Notes under the pieces: generated by a model
The model's database searches: none
Seen by the model: only the letters and a program-made list of their open reading frames with translations
What the model was told of the DNA's origin: nothing
Translations under genes and position numbers: made by a program
Part shown: piece by piece, positions 47,577-59,600 of the stretch
Numbering within the stretch: position 1 is the first letter of the stretch
Layout of the letters: every line of letters begins with the position of its first letter
Source of the DNA: Tethya wilhelma
Lineage: Eukaryota > Porifera > Demospongiae > Tethyida > Tethyidae
Direction of reading: 5' to 3'
Length of the DNA stretch: 64,000 bases
Assembly (NCBI GenBank): GCA_964030475.1
Contig: CAXIPT010000007.1
Span: 426,055-490,054 of the forward strand

Positions 47577-49022
47577 CTATTGCTGCTGGCACCTTAGCAG
47601 GACATCTTTTATACTTTCGTTTCCACAAACGTGATGAAGGTCGTCCTCAGAGTATTTTCCCTCTAGAACTAAATGCTGTATAAATATGTTGCTTTGAATG
47701 GCAGCAGTCTCATTTTCCCAGATTCTTGAGTGAAAATTTTCTTTTGGGTCAATTATATGTATGACCATCCATCCGAGCTGAAAAAAGTCGCTCATGTATC
47801 CATTTTTGATTACTTGTCCACGGTTGTACATACAGGATGTTGTGCTGTCGCTGTCAAGAAACATTGGATGCAAGCTGCTAACATCGAAGCATCTATCAAC
47901 GTCAATGAACACTGGTTCATACGATTCACTGAAACAGATATTCGGAAGTCTGACGTCATTATGTGATACTGATAGTTCGTGTAGTTTGGTAAGTGTGTCT
48001 GCAACTTTTCTAACCAACTCTCTTAAACACAACTTTGCTTCCTCAGCACGTAAAGGTGGATGTTTTATTCTCTTATACTTATAAATAAGAGGATTCCTGC
48101 ATACACGGTCAGGCACGATAATGAATTCTGGTTTGTTTGAAAGGAGTGTCATCCAAAGATCATAAAAAGACCTTTTTTCACTACTGGTATACACAACCTT
48201 CCAAACATAGCCTTCTTTACATGATTCAACCATAATGTGATGGCGTGAGGTTATCTGGGTGCAATCACTAGCTGTACTTTGAGATAAAGCACAGCACTCT
48301 CGTTGGGAGAGCTGCATTAAAAAACGGGAATCCCCAACTGGATTTGAAGACAACTTAAATATCTTTCTACATTGACTTGCAATAGTATCACGTAGCATTG
48401 AAATACCATCCTCAAGAATCGGGTACCGTTGCATTTTAACTTTAAATTGAAAGTCTTCAAATGTAACTGTAATTTTTATTAAGCAGTGCTTGCTCTCACA
48501 GTTAGGAAAAGCAAAGGAACACATATCGTTGATGTGAGTGTGCCCTCGATATCGTTGAAGTCGGAGGAGATCTGCAGTTCCAATGGTGGCCTTCGTCTCC
48601 GTCTGAGCCATTGGGGAAGACTGAACTTCAGCAGTAAACCCTACTTTTGACTCACTTTTAACAGTGACATCTGGTCTTTGTTTTGTACTAGAAGCCAAAG
48701 GATGTAGTTCTTTTAGCTCGCACAACTCTTTATTAGCCTCTACGACCCAGTTAGCTCCTATCTCTTCACATATTTTCTTCACACAGGCAGCAGCCACCAG
48801 ATCGTTGACTCGTTTTTTTTCTGGTAAATTTGCAATAGCTTCGTGATCTACTTCCAAATGATCCGCTATTTGAATTAGTGAATATATTTCAACTTCAGGT
48901 CCAGGTACATCACTATCTACATCAACGACAAAATATGGTAGGTTAGTGATACTTTCACTCTTTGATACAGTGCTCGAGCTGCTATCTTTTTGAAGAGCAC
49001 CACTTGTAGGTCGTTCAGCCAT
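47577..49022 (-). CDS. Intronless kinase-like protein
   Basis: Single uninterrupted frame ending at 47577; start chosen at ATG 49020-49022 (MAERPTSGALQK), though an in-frame ATG at 49073 is possible. About 480 residues. The C-terminal half has a protein-kinase C-lobe signature: SHNDVRLPNICF in place of HRDLKxxN, with the catalytic Asp and the following Asn kept, and FIDVDRC in place of DFG. No typical glycine loop is visible. The N-terminal half is not recognised. The lack of introns in an intron-rich neighbourhood, and its position between two copies of a neighbour's terminal exon, point to a retrocopy or an inserted mobile gene. Activity as a phosphotransferase is possible but unproven. Confidence 0.65.
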   Translation of the reverse strand: MAERPTSGALQKDSSSSTVSKSESITNLPYFVVDVDSDVPGPEVEIYSLIQIADHLEVDHEAIANLPEKKRVNDLVAAACVKKICEEIGANWVVEANKELCELKELHPLASSTKQRPDVTVKSESKVGFTAEVQSSPMAQTETKATIGTADLLRLQRYRGHTHINDMCSFAFPNCESKHCLIKITVTFEDFQFKVKMQRYPILEDGISMLRDTIASQCRKIFKLSSNPVGDSRFLMQLSQRECCALSQSTASDCTQITSRHHIMVESCKEGYVWKVVYTSSEKRSFYDLWMTLLSNKPEFIIVPDRVCRNPLIYKYKRIKHPPLRAEEAKLCLRELVRKVADTLTKLHELSVSHNDVRLPNICFSESYEPVFIDVDRCFDVSSLHPMFLDSDSTTSCMYNRGQVIKNGYMSDFFQLGWMVIHIIDPKENFHSRIWENETAAIQSNIFIQHLVLEGKYSEDDLHHVCGNESIKDVLLRCQQQ

Positions 49023-49234
49023 CTTTTGAACGGTTTTGAACCTAGTCCGCTCAGAGCAGAGCAGGTACGACACGAGTGCACCGGCACCTTTGCTGAGCTG
49101 GCAAACAGGTGCACGTGATCAACTCTGATTGTGATTTCACTGATCATTCATAGTCACTTGTTTGGTGATAAAGTTTTTTTTTTTGAAAACTTAGATTCCT
49201 ATTATACATTATTATGTATTAACATAATTATTAT

Positions 49235-49533
49235 AACTTTATTTATCACTATTTGCATACATAAGTTTACCTTTGTACAAAATTTAATGATGTCTTTTAA
49301 CAAAATATTTATACAAAAAATAATGCTATACTGTGTATAGGATATTGGGGTGCCACGCCCTTGACACACCTCTACATTGGATAACATAAACATTACGAAT
49401 ACTCTAACAATAATCACGTTTCATGCAATCAATTCATGAAGGCTGGGCAAACTCAGCTGAGTACAAGTTCTCAACACAGCTCTCACACAAGTGGTCCAGC
49501 TCTTTAACAACCTCATCTACTGCCTCGGATAAC
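49235..49533. repeat. Direct repeat, right copy (contains genuine Moonraker last exon)
   Basis: Partner of 47138-47416. Here the frame ending in AEFAQPS is intact and forms the C-terminus of the neighbouring gene. Confidence 0.85.
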
Positions 49534-49549
49534 AACTCATCAGCCAAAC

Positions 49550-49605
<56 letters not shown>

Positions 49606-51143
49606 TCACACACAGTTCAAGGAAAAGGGTTAGCTATACCTTTCGCTGACTTTCCAAGGGTCAAACCCTCCCTGTGTGTTCATCCCAGTGGACTGGAGGT
49701 AGTGACTGTACCTCTCTCTATACTGTTCAACACTTGTCACAGTCTCTGTTGAGATAGGAGGTACTACAGTCGATGATGATGGACTTTTTACACCTAAATT
49801 GACAGGAAAAAAAAATTAAGTAATTGCTAAGGTTACAGGATACGTAATTGTTAAGGTAATGGGATAAAGTTTGCTACATACTGTAATGGCTTTATATAAA
49901 TAGCTGAAAATCCCTTGAGTAAACTACCTAACAGAGTGCATTCTACGTATTGCATAGCTAGGATATTTCTTGGCCATTGCAAGTCCCAGACTCTCACCTC
50001 CATTGCTGCTGCCCTGATGAAAGATGGCTGGTTTGGTGAGCAGAGGGTCCTGGTAGGTGATGGTGCTCCATCTCTGTCTTATCCTCTCCTCCTCTCCCTC
50101 CAGCTCCTCCAACCTTTGCACCAGAGACAGCAGCTCTGAACGACTCGTCAGCTTCTTTATTTCCATCTTTGCTTCCTCCCTTCCATCGTCATTTGAATGA
50201 CTTATGGGTGGTGCTTCAGTGACCTTTGACCCTGTCAGTTGTTTCTGTATTTCAGACAGTGTTTCTCTAGTCTCTGTTCTCAAATGTTCCAACTGTACAT
50301 TGTGTTCAGCCAATGTAGCTGTGATTCTTTTCAGCTCCTTAGCTTCGTTACCTTCTCTGCTTCCATTTTTGCCACCATGAAGTACGATACCCTTCATTGA
50401 AGTGTCTTCATCTCCACTGCTAGGGGGTAGTGATGGTGTTGAGGGGGAGTGAGCAATGTTGGCTGTGGGGGGACCGTGTTCAGGGGGCTCTTCCCGCGAA
50501 GGTGATGACAGTTTGTGTTTGATATGACGTGGTGTTGTAAACTGGCGTTTCGATCGACCTTCTCTTTCTTTCCTCTTTGGCAGCGGTGGTCTGTCGGCCA
50601 TCTTGCCTTCTGCCTCACGAGGATATGGGGTGCTGTGCATGGTGGGTGGGTGTGGGGGGAGTAATGGCTGCTGCTTTTGAACGGACGAGAGGGTGGCCTT
50701 TGCGAAGTGAAGCTTTGGTCTTCTTTCTGTTCTCCTTCTCTGTGACTGTAGCCGAGAATCAAACAATACACTGCTATTCTTAACCTTTGAACCCACAGTT
50801 GGTGGTGCTGTCGGAAGTGGAGGTTTCTTGGTAGAGGCAAAATGAATCTTCCTGGCGACCTTATCACGACCTTTGACCTTGGCTCTCTGAAAGTGTTCCT
50901 GAGGTTGGTCCACCATATTGTGATGATGGTGAGTGTCACTGGCTGCCAGTTCCAGCAACTGCTGCTGAACAGTGTCATTCTCTTTGTCTGCAGCTCCTAT
51001 TTTGAGTTGGTGAGATAAGAGGGAGAGTTTTTGCAAGAGAAGAGCTAGTTCTGTCGTGAATGGTTGATCGACCTGGCCGCAGTAGGATTGGAGGGTGCGT
51101 AGAGCAGCACGATGAGTGGCTGCTAGCCTGTTCATTGCTTGAG

Positions 51144-51181
<38 letters not shown>

Positions 51182-52121
51182 CACACATAGTGACTTGGGT
51201 AATCAAATTTGACAACCATTTCTAGTAGCACACACATACCTTCTTTGTGTGTCGGATGTTGGTTTGTTCAGAGTTCATCTTTAGTCGGTTCAGATCTCTC
51301 TGTAAGCTCTCCACCTGTTGTGAGAGATTGTACACCATCCTAGCACTTCTCACGGCTTGCTCCTCTTTCCTACGATGTTCCCTCGCATCAGACCCCTCTT
51401 CCTCCTCCCTCCACACCCTCCCACTGTCACCCCTCCACCCCTTCACACTTTGACCATGTCCATTCATACGCACTTCAGAACCAGTCTGCCTACTCTTCTC
51501 CTTGAGGCTCTTCAAGAGTGCCACCTGTCTTTGGATCTGTTTCTGCAATCGTATGATCTCCCTCGAAGTCTTGCCACCACCACCATCACTGCCACCATTG
51601 TGTCTCAGGTTGGTCTCATCTCTCAACAGTGGATGGTCATCACACAGAGCTGGTTCACGTGGATTGGTCGTTTGTGGAGCAGGGTTTGGAGTGGCGAGAA
51701 CATTTTTTGCAGTGTGTGGCTCTGTGTAGTTGGTAGGTTGGTTGTGGTGTGTGTACCCCATTGAGGGAGGTTGGTTTTGAAGCAGCTGGTCGCTCCCAGG
51801 TTGCAACAATGGATTGTGACTTCCGTGAACCAAAGAAGAATGATGTAATGGTGACATCATCATCATCGTGTGTTGTTGGTGAGTTCTGCTTCGTAAGAGA
51901 TCCCTCCTAGCCAGTCTTATCGCTAGTGCCAGTCTATCAGTGGACAGGGCTGTGAATCCACCGGCAGACATTGATCCAGGAGGGACGGAATTTGAATTTG
52001 GCGCTCCTATTTTTTCAACGACAACTGGAGAAGCATAACTAGAAGGGTTAAAGGTGGTTGCCAAGTTAGCCGGATTGGGAGGCACTTGGAGATTGAACTG
52101 TAGCTGTGTTTGTTGGTTCAT
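49434..52121 (-). CDS. KIAA0753: Moonraker/KIAA0753-like centriolar-satellite protein
   Basis: Four minus-strand exons, 51240-52121, 49998-51144, 49640-49793 and 49434-49548, total 2298 nt (765 residues) in phase. An in-frame ATG at 52217 could extend it by 32 residues. Features: a helical segment RLALAIRLARRDLLR (near residue 70), coiled coils (EIIRLQKQIQRQVALLKSLK and ARMVYNLSQQVESLQRDLNR), then a conserved-looking segment MNRLAATHRAALRTLQSY, a basic disordered middle, and a C-terminal helix (LADELLSEAVDEVVKELDHL). These blocks, in this order, resemble the MNR family (KIAA0753/OFIP), which works with OFD1 and FOR20 at centrioles and cilia. The assignment rests on recognition of short blocks, so a different coiled-coil protein is possible. 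Confidence 0.65.
49550..49601. repeat. (AG)n microsatellite
   Basis: AG tract that, on the minus strand, is the CT-rich region ending in the CTAG acceptor of the last Moonraker-like exon. Confidence 0.9.
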
Positions 52122-52483
52122 TGCGAACTTCTCCTGTCCTCCTCTCTGCTCACAGATGCACTGAGGAAGACGCCCAGCTGCAAAGGGAGAAGGAGGCTGG
52201 TTGTGAAAGCTGAGCACAGTCTGTTCTCCAAGTACAACGCCTTCTGTAGATTGTGTAGGTTTAATAGAAAGTATTTAGACAGCTGTACCTTTCGTGAATC
52301 ATATTCAAATACCTGCAGTTCTCTTGTTCATCAAGCAGTATTTTGTTCCAATTAATGCCCACCAAGTGTTTTCTATTTAGTGCACACCTATCTTGTAGGC
52401 TGTTTCCATAGCAACGGGAGCAAAGAGAACCTGGTATGTGAGCCAGACACCACAGCTAGGAGCTTTTACGTCGACTCCACAGC
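52122..52483. promoter_or_regulatory. Bidirectional promoter region, Moonraker-like / CCDC74-like
   Basis: The two start codons are head-to-head, about 360 bp apart (265 bp if the upstream ATG at 52217 is used). From 52263 onward the sequence belongs to the duplicated unit, so only this copy has the divergent partner. Confidence 0.5.
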
Positions 52484-54156
52484 ATGGCCACGCACCCAAA
52501 GCTTCTAGCTAGCCACACGCGGGGCGAGCTACCTTCGTGGAATCGTCCAGGCTTCTCAAGAAGACCTCCAGACGTGAAAAGACTCACTCGAGACCAATTC
52601 ATAGAGCCACAACCTCTGGAAAACAGAACCCCTGAGGATGAAACTCCAGGAAGTGACAAACCAGTCCTGGTGAAAGGTCTCGACGTTGGTAGCTATCAGA
52701 CTCGTGTTGTGCAGCTGGAAAAAAACATAGAATTCTTGAAGCAACAGCACAGAGACACACTTCAGCAGCTACACAAGGAGATTGAGAGACTAAAGACAGA
52801 GAACAAAGGTATGATTATCAAAGATTAGTAACATTCTATGCAAGAGGGAGTTATACGTAACAAATGATATTTTACACACACATACACGTGCATTCAGAGC
52901 TCAACTTCAAGCTTATCATGTGTCGCTGTGGTCGGACCGGAGGGAAACCCAGAGCAGGTACAACCACTTTATCGAATTTAAAGAAAAATGACTCCCCAAC
53001 AACACAGTGTCATACATTATACATTTAGTTAGTCATTTGATATGAAATCTGCTTGTGTGTGTGTGTACCCCCCCCCCCCTCCGCCAATATTCTAGGTCGT
53101 CACATGCTGATCAAGAAGGCCAGCAGCGGTGAGGACACTGACCCTGGGACCCCCCACGATGAGCTGAGGATCATCTTCCTGGAGGAGGAGGTAAGGGATC
53201 TGAGGAATGCCCTCCACACGGAGAGAAGCAAGAACAGCCGATTGATGAAAGTCATCGAGAAGAAGGTTCTTGAACACCAGAAGAGCTCAAGGTACGTACT
53301 GTGTAGACAAATTACTGTTGGTCAAAAAATTTGACAATTTGCTACCTAGAATGTAACAAATATATTGCCAAAAAATTTAAATTTGACAATTTGTATGTAC
53401 ACATAGTACATTTATATAATTATTATGGTAGTTAAATTATTGGCGGACATAAATTTTATAATTTGGACTTGACAGTCCGACCATCAAACTAAAAAATTTC
53501 CAGCTATACGGTATAATTATAGAGTGTACAGTTGAAAATGATCCTGCAAATAATTATTGATTACTCTTGAATAAGATTTGCAGCCTCTCAATAAATATAA
53601 GAAATATTTTCTCATTTACACACTCTCTCATGTTATTCAGCTTTGACCAGTCTGACAATGAAAGTACATCTGGGCACATCGTTATGAATGGAGTAATTGC
53701 AGGGGCAAAACCAATTATCCGCCAAGCTTCCCGGCCCCCAACGTTCGAAGAATACGAGGCCGTCATCAAACAACTGCAGATCAGAAACAACCAACAATCG
53801 CACGAACTCATGCAAATCAAAGCAGACCTCAGAGACGTCTTGTACTCTCACAAGTGGACACCCGACGCCTACCTTATAGCACGAGCCTACGTCTGTGATG
53901 AGGAGGAGAAGAGCAGTGGTGATACCATGGAAGGGTGAGCGACTGCATGTGTGGCATGGATGGTTGGTGTGTGTGGGTAGCTCTAGTGGTGTGCATCTTG
54001 TGTGGTGGTCGGTGTTTAATGGTGTGCACTGTTTTGGTTGCAGGTTTTTACCAAAAATAGCAGCAAGATCTTTAACAAATAGAAGAACGTGAGTTTTTAC
54101 TTCTTAGAACTATTTCTTTCTTAACTATCAATTATTTTCTTTGTAAAGATGCAGTA
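52263..54156. repeat. Tandem duplication at CCDC74-like locus, copy 1
   Basis: Unit of 1,894 bp starting AATAGAAAGTATTTAGACAG. Copy 2 starts at 54157. Unlike the other two duplications in the window, the copies differ at many intronic sites and by a CA expansion (54764-54830 in copy 2). Confidence 0.93.
52484..54088 (+). CDS. CCDC74-like gene, duplicate copy 1 lacking the last exon
   Basis: Exons 52484-52808, 52898-52957, 53096-53291, 53641-53934 and 54044-54088 repeat the first five exons of the complete gene 1,894 bp downstream. The protein is nearly identical; a Ser/Gly difference occurs near the end of the fourth exon (EEKSSGDT versus EEKSGGDT). After the fifth exon (ending NRRT, donor GTGAGT) no terminal exon follows before the second copy begins, so this copy would need to splice to the exon at 56246 or be non-functional. 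It may be a real tandem duplicate or a second haplotype placed in tandem. Confidence 0.8.
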
Positions 54157-54783
54157 AATAGAAAGTATTTAGACAGCTGTACCTTTCGTGAATCATATTC
54201 AAATACCTGCAGTTCTCTTGTTCATCAAGCAGTATTTTGTTCCAATTAATGCCCACCAAGTGTTTTCTATTTAGTGCACACCTATCTTGTAGGCTGTTTC
54301 CATAGCAACGGGAGCAAAGAGAACCTGGTATGTGAGCCAGACACCACAGCTAGGAGCTTTTACGTCGACTCCACAGCATGGCCACGCACCCAAAGCTTCT
54401 AGCTAGCCACACGCGGGGCGAGCTACCTTCGTGGAATCGTCCAGGCTTCTCAAGAAGACCTCCAGACGTGAAAAGACTCACTCGAGACCAATTCATAGAG
54501 CCACAACCTCTGGAAAACAGAACCCCTGAGGATGAAACTCCAGGAAGTGACAAACCAGTCCTGGTGAAAGGTCTCGACGTTGGTAGCTATCAGACTCGTG
54601 TTGTGCAGCTGGAAAAAAACATAGAATTCTTGAAGCAACAGCACAGAGACACACTTCAGCAGCTACACAAGGAGATTGAGAGACTAAAGACAGAGAACAA
54701 AGGTATGATTATCAAAGATTAGTAACATTCTATGCAAGAGGGAGTTATACGTAACAAATGATATAATTCACACATACACACAC

Positions 54784-54833
<50 letters not shown>

Positions 54834-56033
54834 ATTCAGAGCTCAACTTCAAGCTTATCATGTGTCGATGTGGTCGGACCGGAGGGAAACCAAGAGCAGG
54901 TACAACCACTTTATCAAATTTAAAAATGCTCAACAATTTTTACTCCCCAACAACTAACTGTCGTACATATAGTCACTCATTTGATATATAATTTTATATC
55001 TGCTTGTATGTGTGTGTCCCCCCCCCCTCCCCATATTCCAGGTCGTCACATGCTGATCAAGAAGGCCAGCAGCGGTGAGGACACTGACCCTGGGACCCCC
55101 CACGATGAGCTGAGGATCATCTTCCTGGAGGAGGAGGTAAGGGATCTGAGGAATGCCCTCCACACGGAGAGAAGCAAGAACAGCCGTTTGATGAAAGTCA
55201 TCGAGAAGAAGGTTCTTGAACACCAGAAGAGCTCAAGGTACATACTGCTTAGACAAATTACTGTTGGTCAAAAAATTTGACAATTTGCTACCTAGAATGT
55301 AACATAAATATATTGCCAAATTTAAATTTGACGATTTGTATGTACACATAGTATACATTCATATAATTATTATGGTAGTTAAATTATTGGCAGACATAAA
55401 TTTTATAATTAAATTTTGGACTGGACAGTCCAACCTTCAAATTAAAATTTCCAGCTATTTCCAACTATACGGTATAATTATAGAGTGTACAGTTGAAAAT
55501 AATCCTGCAAATAATTATTGATCAAGATTTGCAGCCTCTAAACAAATCTAAGAAATATTTTCTCATTTACACTCTCTCTCTCATGTTATTCAGCTTTGAC
55601 CAGTCAGACAATGAAAGTACATCTGGGCACATCGTTATGAATGGAGTAATTGCAGGGGCAAAACCAATTATCCGCCAAGCTTCCCGACCCCCAACGTTCG
55701 AAGAATATGAGGCAGTCATCAAACAACTGCAGATCAGAAACAACCAACAATCGCACGAACTCATGCAAATCAAAGCAGACCTCAGAGACGTTTTGTACTC
55801 TCACAAGTGGACACCTGACGCCTACCTCATAGCACGCGCCTATGTGTGTGATGAGGAAGAGAAGAGTGGTGGTGACACCATGGAAGGGTGAGCGACTGCA
55901 TGGATGGTTGGTGTGTGTGGGTAACACTAGTGGTGTGCATCTGGTGTGGTGGTCGGTGTTTAATGGTGTGCATTGTTTTGGTTGCAGGTTTTTACCAAAA
56001 ATAGCAGCAAGATCTTTAACAAATAGAAGAACG
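54157..56033. repeat. Tandem duplication at CCDC74-like locus, copy 2
   Basis: Strong identity to copy 1 runs to about 56040 (AGAAGAACGTGAGTTTT). Beyond this the intron continues with a different insertion and then rejoins weakly (ACTATCAATTATTTTCTT near 56090). Confidence 0.9.
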
Positions 56034-56181
56034 TGAGTTTTACTTTAAGGACTGTTTCTTTCTGCTAGTGTTTTAATACTCCTCTGTAACTATCAATTAT
56101 TTTCTTCATAAAGATGCAGTGTTACCTTCAAAATTAATCTTTTACTATTAAATTTTATCATAACTCGCTGACTCTGTGGTT

Positions 56182-56246
<65 letters not shown>

Positions 56247-56381
56247 GTGGACCGGGCCTACCAGCGTGTGAAGGAAGAGGTGTCCCTCCCTGCTCTCAGA
56301 CCCAAGGTGCCCAGCATGGTGGCCGAGAGACAGAGGAGGTCACAGACCATCAGGAACAGAGTCGGTAGATCACTTCAATAA
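54378..56381 (+). CDS. CCDC74A: CCDC74-like coiled-coil protein (complete copy)
   Basis: Exons 54378-54702, 54840-54899, 55042-55237, 55594-55887, 55988-56032 and 56246-56381; 1056 nt, 351 residues, in phase. An N-terminal coiled coil (VVQLEKNIEFLKQQHRDTLQ) continues into ELNFKLIM. A second helical segment follows (LRIIFLEEEVRDLRNALH). The last exon has LPALRPKVPSMVAERQRRSQ, the typical C-terminal motif of the CCDC74 family. CCDC74 proteins are linked to spindle and cilia functions in vertebrates. Length is close to the human paralogues. The symbol denotes the family, since vertebrate CCDC74A and B arose late. Confidence 0.8.
56184..56245. repeat. (CA)n microsatellite before last CCDC74-like exon
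   Basis: CA tract that ends in the CACAG acceptor of the terminal exon. Confidence 0.9.
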
Positions 56382-56635
56382 CACACCAAGTCATCTTGAG
56401 ATATGTGATTGCAAATGTGCAATATTTTTGTCTCCTAAAATTGATTTTCTTGTCAATTTTTTTAGCACACTATACTATTTTTGTCGAAGTACTCAAATTG
56501 ATTAATATTTATTTTACAATTTCTTTGAAAGTATGCATGAAATTATAACAACAGCAAATGATAATAATTTTTATGAATGTATGGGAACTATCAATGGACA
56601 TAGCATGATTATTGTGGTGATCTGAAGTGAGTAAG

Positions 56636-59600
56636 TCACAAAGCTGCAGCGCTGAGAAAGAGTGCAATAATCTCCAAGGCTGCGTCTCCTTCAGACGATA
56701 AAATCAAGTCCTTGAAGATGTCCATTCGAAGCAGTGAATGAGGCAAGGAGACTATAGCCCTCACACAGCTCTCAGAGAGACAATAGCACTGATGCAGACA
56801 GGCAAACTGGAACATTAGGACCATGTTTGTCGGATGAAGATACTCCACCGCAGCGTGCTCACACAAGGTGGTCAGATCGCGGAGTAAGAAGCGACCAGCA
56901 CACGCCAACACCTGAAGACAATGTCGAGCTTTTTTCTCGTCATTTTCACTTTCACAATGAGCAACGATTTGCGATATGAGCGCATTAGTTGTGAACGAAG
57001 ATAGACATTGCGCGCTGAATTGAGGTTCGTCCATTTGTGTGGAGGTTTCAATTTCAGAAACTTTCTTTAGCACAGACTCACACCTCCACCCACAGCCATA
57101 AATATGATGCACTATGGAGAGGAATGAAATCGGCGGAATGTCCTGTACTGTTACTTCACTGGATTCTGACTCCACGTACTGGCCGGCTAGCATCACTGAA
57201 AAAACATCTGAAGTCTCCACAAGGATATTCTTATGGACGGGGATGGTTAGTCTCTCACCGCATTCGGAGCAAGCTGTGATCTTGAGGTCAAATGGACAGT
57301 GGTCGGAATCAAAATGGCGGCAGTGAGGAAGTCCATCTGCCAGTTGTGGCTGGGCAGTATCGTCTTTGGATGTGTCTTCAGAGAGGGAGAGAGTGTCCAA
57401 AGAAGTGTCCAGTTGGAAAAAGGGCAAATCTCCTTTCAGAGTAGAACTGTATCTTCTTTGGCGGGTGAAACGGTTTGATCTCTTTTGCAAGGTGTGTGCG
57501 AGGGCGAGCAGCGAGTCCACAGCCATGGTCTGTAGGTCGCCTGCTTCTTTGTCACGAGCGAGATCAGTCAGCACCTTGAAGCCACCATATCCTAGCATCA
57601 TTCTTTGACACACACGTGTTGACCTGTATGTATGTATATTTATATAGCAAACGCATGTATATACATATACAGTCAGTCTTAAAAGCATTGTATAATTGAG
57701 TAAGTATTATACATACTCATTGTTAATACTGACCTGCATAGCAAGGGGAGAGAGAGACAACTTGCTTGCTTCTCTTTCAGCTCACCTCGCAACAACGAGT
57801 GAGCAAGGACACCTTGACCGTATGGAGATTCGGCAACCTTTGACAACCGATCTAGAAGATCATTGCACATGTTCCTAAAAACAGGCACCTGTTGATCGAG
57901 GCTGGGAGAGAGAAGAGGAGAGGAAATGATTTGAGGAACTTCGGCATTTGCCATGGTTGCTTCTTGGTCGTTTGGTTGTCGTAGATACTCGTAAATTCTT
58001 GATGGTATGAGACTAGCGAGGCAGTCTTGAAAACAGTGAGGATTCATAAAGATTCTTGTTAGCACTTTGAAAATGTGAACGTTAGTCGGTTGACTGGAAA
58101 CAAAGTAGCTGAGCATCGCCAAGAGAATATCAGCTGCAGCAAGGTCAGGGAGACAGTCTCTTAGATGGGACACTCGAGATAACATCAAGATGGCCTGCTT
58201 CTCAAGAGGGGAAGAAAATTCGTAGTAGGAAAATGGCGACTCGATTGGTTTGGGTTGATTCTGGTAGGGGTTGGGTGAAGAGAGGAGAGAGTCCAAGAAG
58301 TTTGGGGGCATCGGAGATGAAAGATCAACGTCCACTTGGAGTTTGGATCTCTTTGCCAATGGAGGAGTAGGGGTATCATCCATAGAGATATCGTTTAAAG
58401 AATCCGTGCTCAAACTTTCAAGATGGCCGAATATCGAACGGTGGTCTTCTTCATCTTGGAAGTTTGACGTGCTGGTATCAAGTGATCGTTTCAATGGTCT
58501 CCTGACTAGTGTATTGCAATCTTCTAGAGCCAGTGAGTCAGCTGCACCAGAAGATACGCAGTCACTCCCAGACATCTCTTCACGTCTTTCATCACTGCAT
58601 TCCATCGCCACGTCAATGTTATCTATCTCTGATGGCTCACTTGCTTGCATTTTCTCGCAATCTTCTTCTACACTTTCAGGATAATCGTCATCCATTGAAG
58701 AAGCTGTTGGTAAAATGGCCTGCGAACTCTTTATCATTTCTTGCAAGTGATACGTTAGCGTTTTCAACAGTCCTAGTCTCTTGACCATAAACTTCAGAGT
58801 GCTCTCATCAAAGTAGTAGCACACGAGGGCTGACATTATGCTGCTGTGAAGAAAGGCGTGACTTTTGTTCAATAGCAGTTGGATCAATCGCTCCAGTCCT
58901 CCACAATCCCTCAGCCTCTGACGACTGGGAACATCTCTACAGCAGATGCATACGGCACAAACAACTTCGTTGAAGACTGTCGAATCTTTACTGGACGATT
59001 CCATGTACGCTACAAGAGTTTCAACACCTCCTGCACTGCTCAGTGCAATCCTACCATCAGAACTCTTTGCACAGTTCAACAGAACATTCATGGCACTCTG
59101 TCTTACCGACTTCTTGCTGTGGTTGCAGTAACGGATGACCGACTGCATCACCAGCTTGGTACACAGAGGCTGGATGAGATCAAGATCAGAATACCCCGTC
59201 ACTGCCTCCAGCGTCTGCACAGCTGCTAATGCTAGCTCTTCTTCATCAGACTTTAGACAATCTATGATCGGTTGGATGCTATCATTAGTTTTGAGGCCTT
59301 CTCTGAATTCTGTGCTCTTGCTGAAGACACGAATTGCGCGTAACAGGCTTCGTTTGCAACTAGCGTTTACGAGGCGCTGGTCTCTGGCGAGGATTTGAGA
59401 GAAATGGGGTGTTACTCCAAGATCAAGAATTGGCTGAATGTTCTCTTCATCTAATGCCAAGTTAGCAAGCACACGTGAAGTGGTGTTTAGTATGTCGGAA
59501 TTGTTTGAATTTTGAAGAATGGTTACTGTACGTATTGAAAAGCACAATGATAAAAATTACACACATCTGGACAATGATTTTATTGAAATTTTGCTAACTA

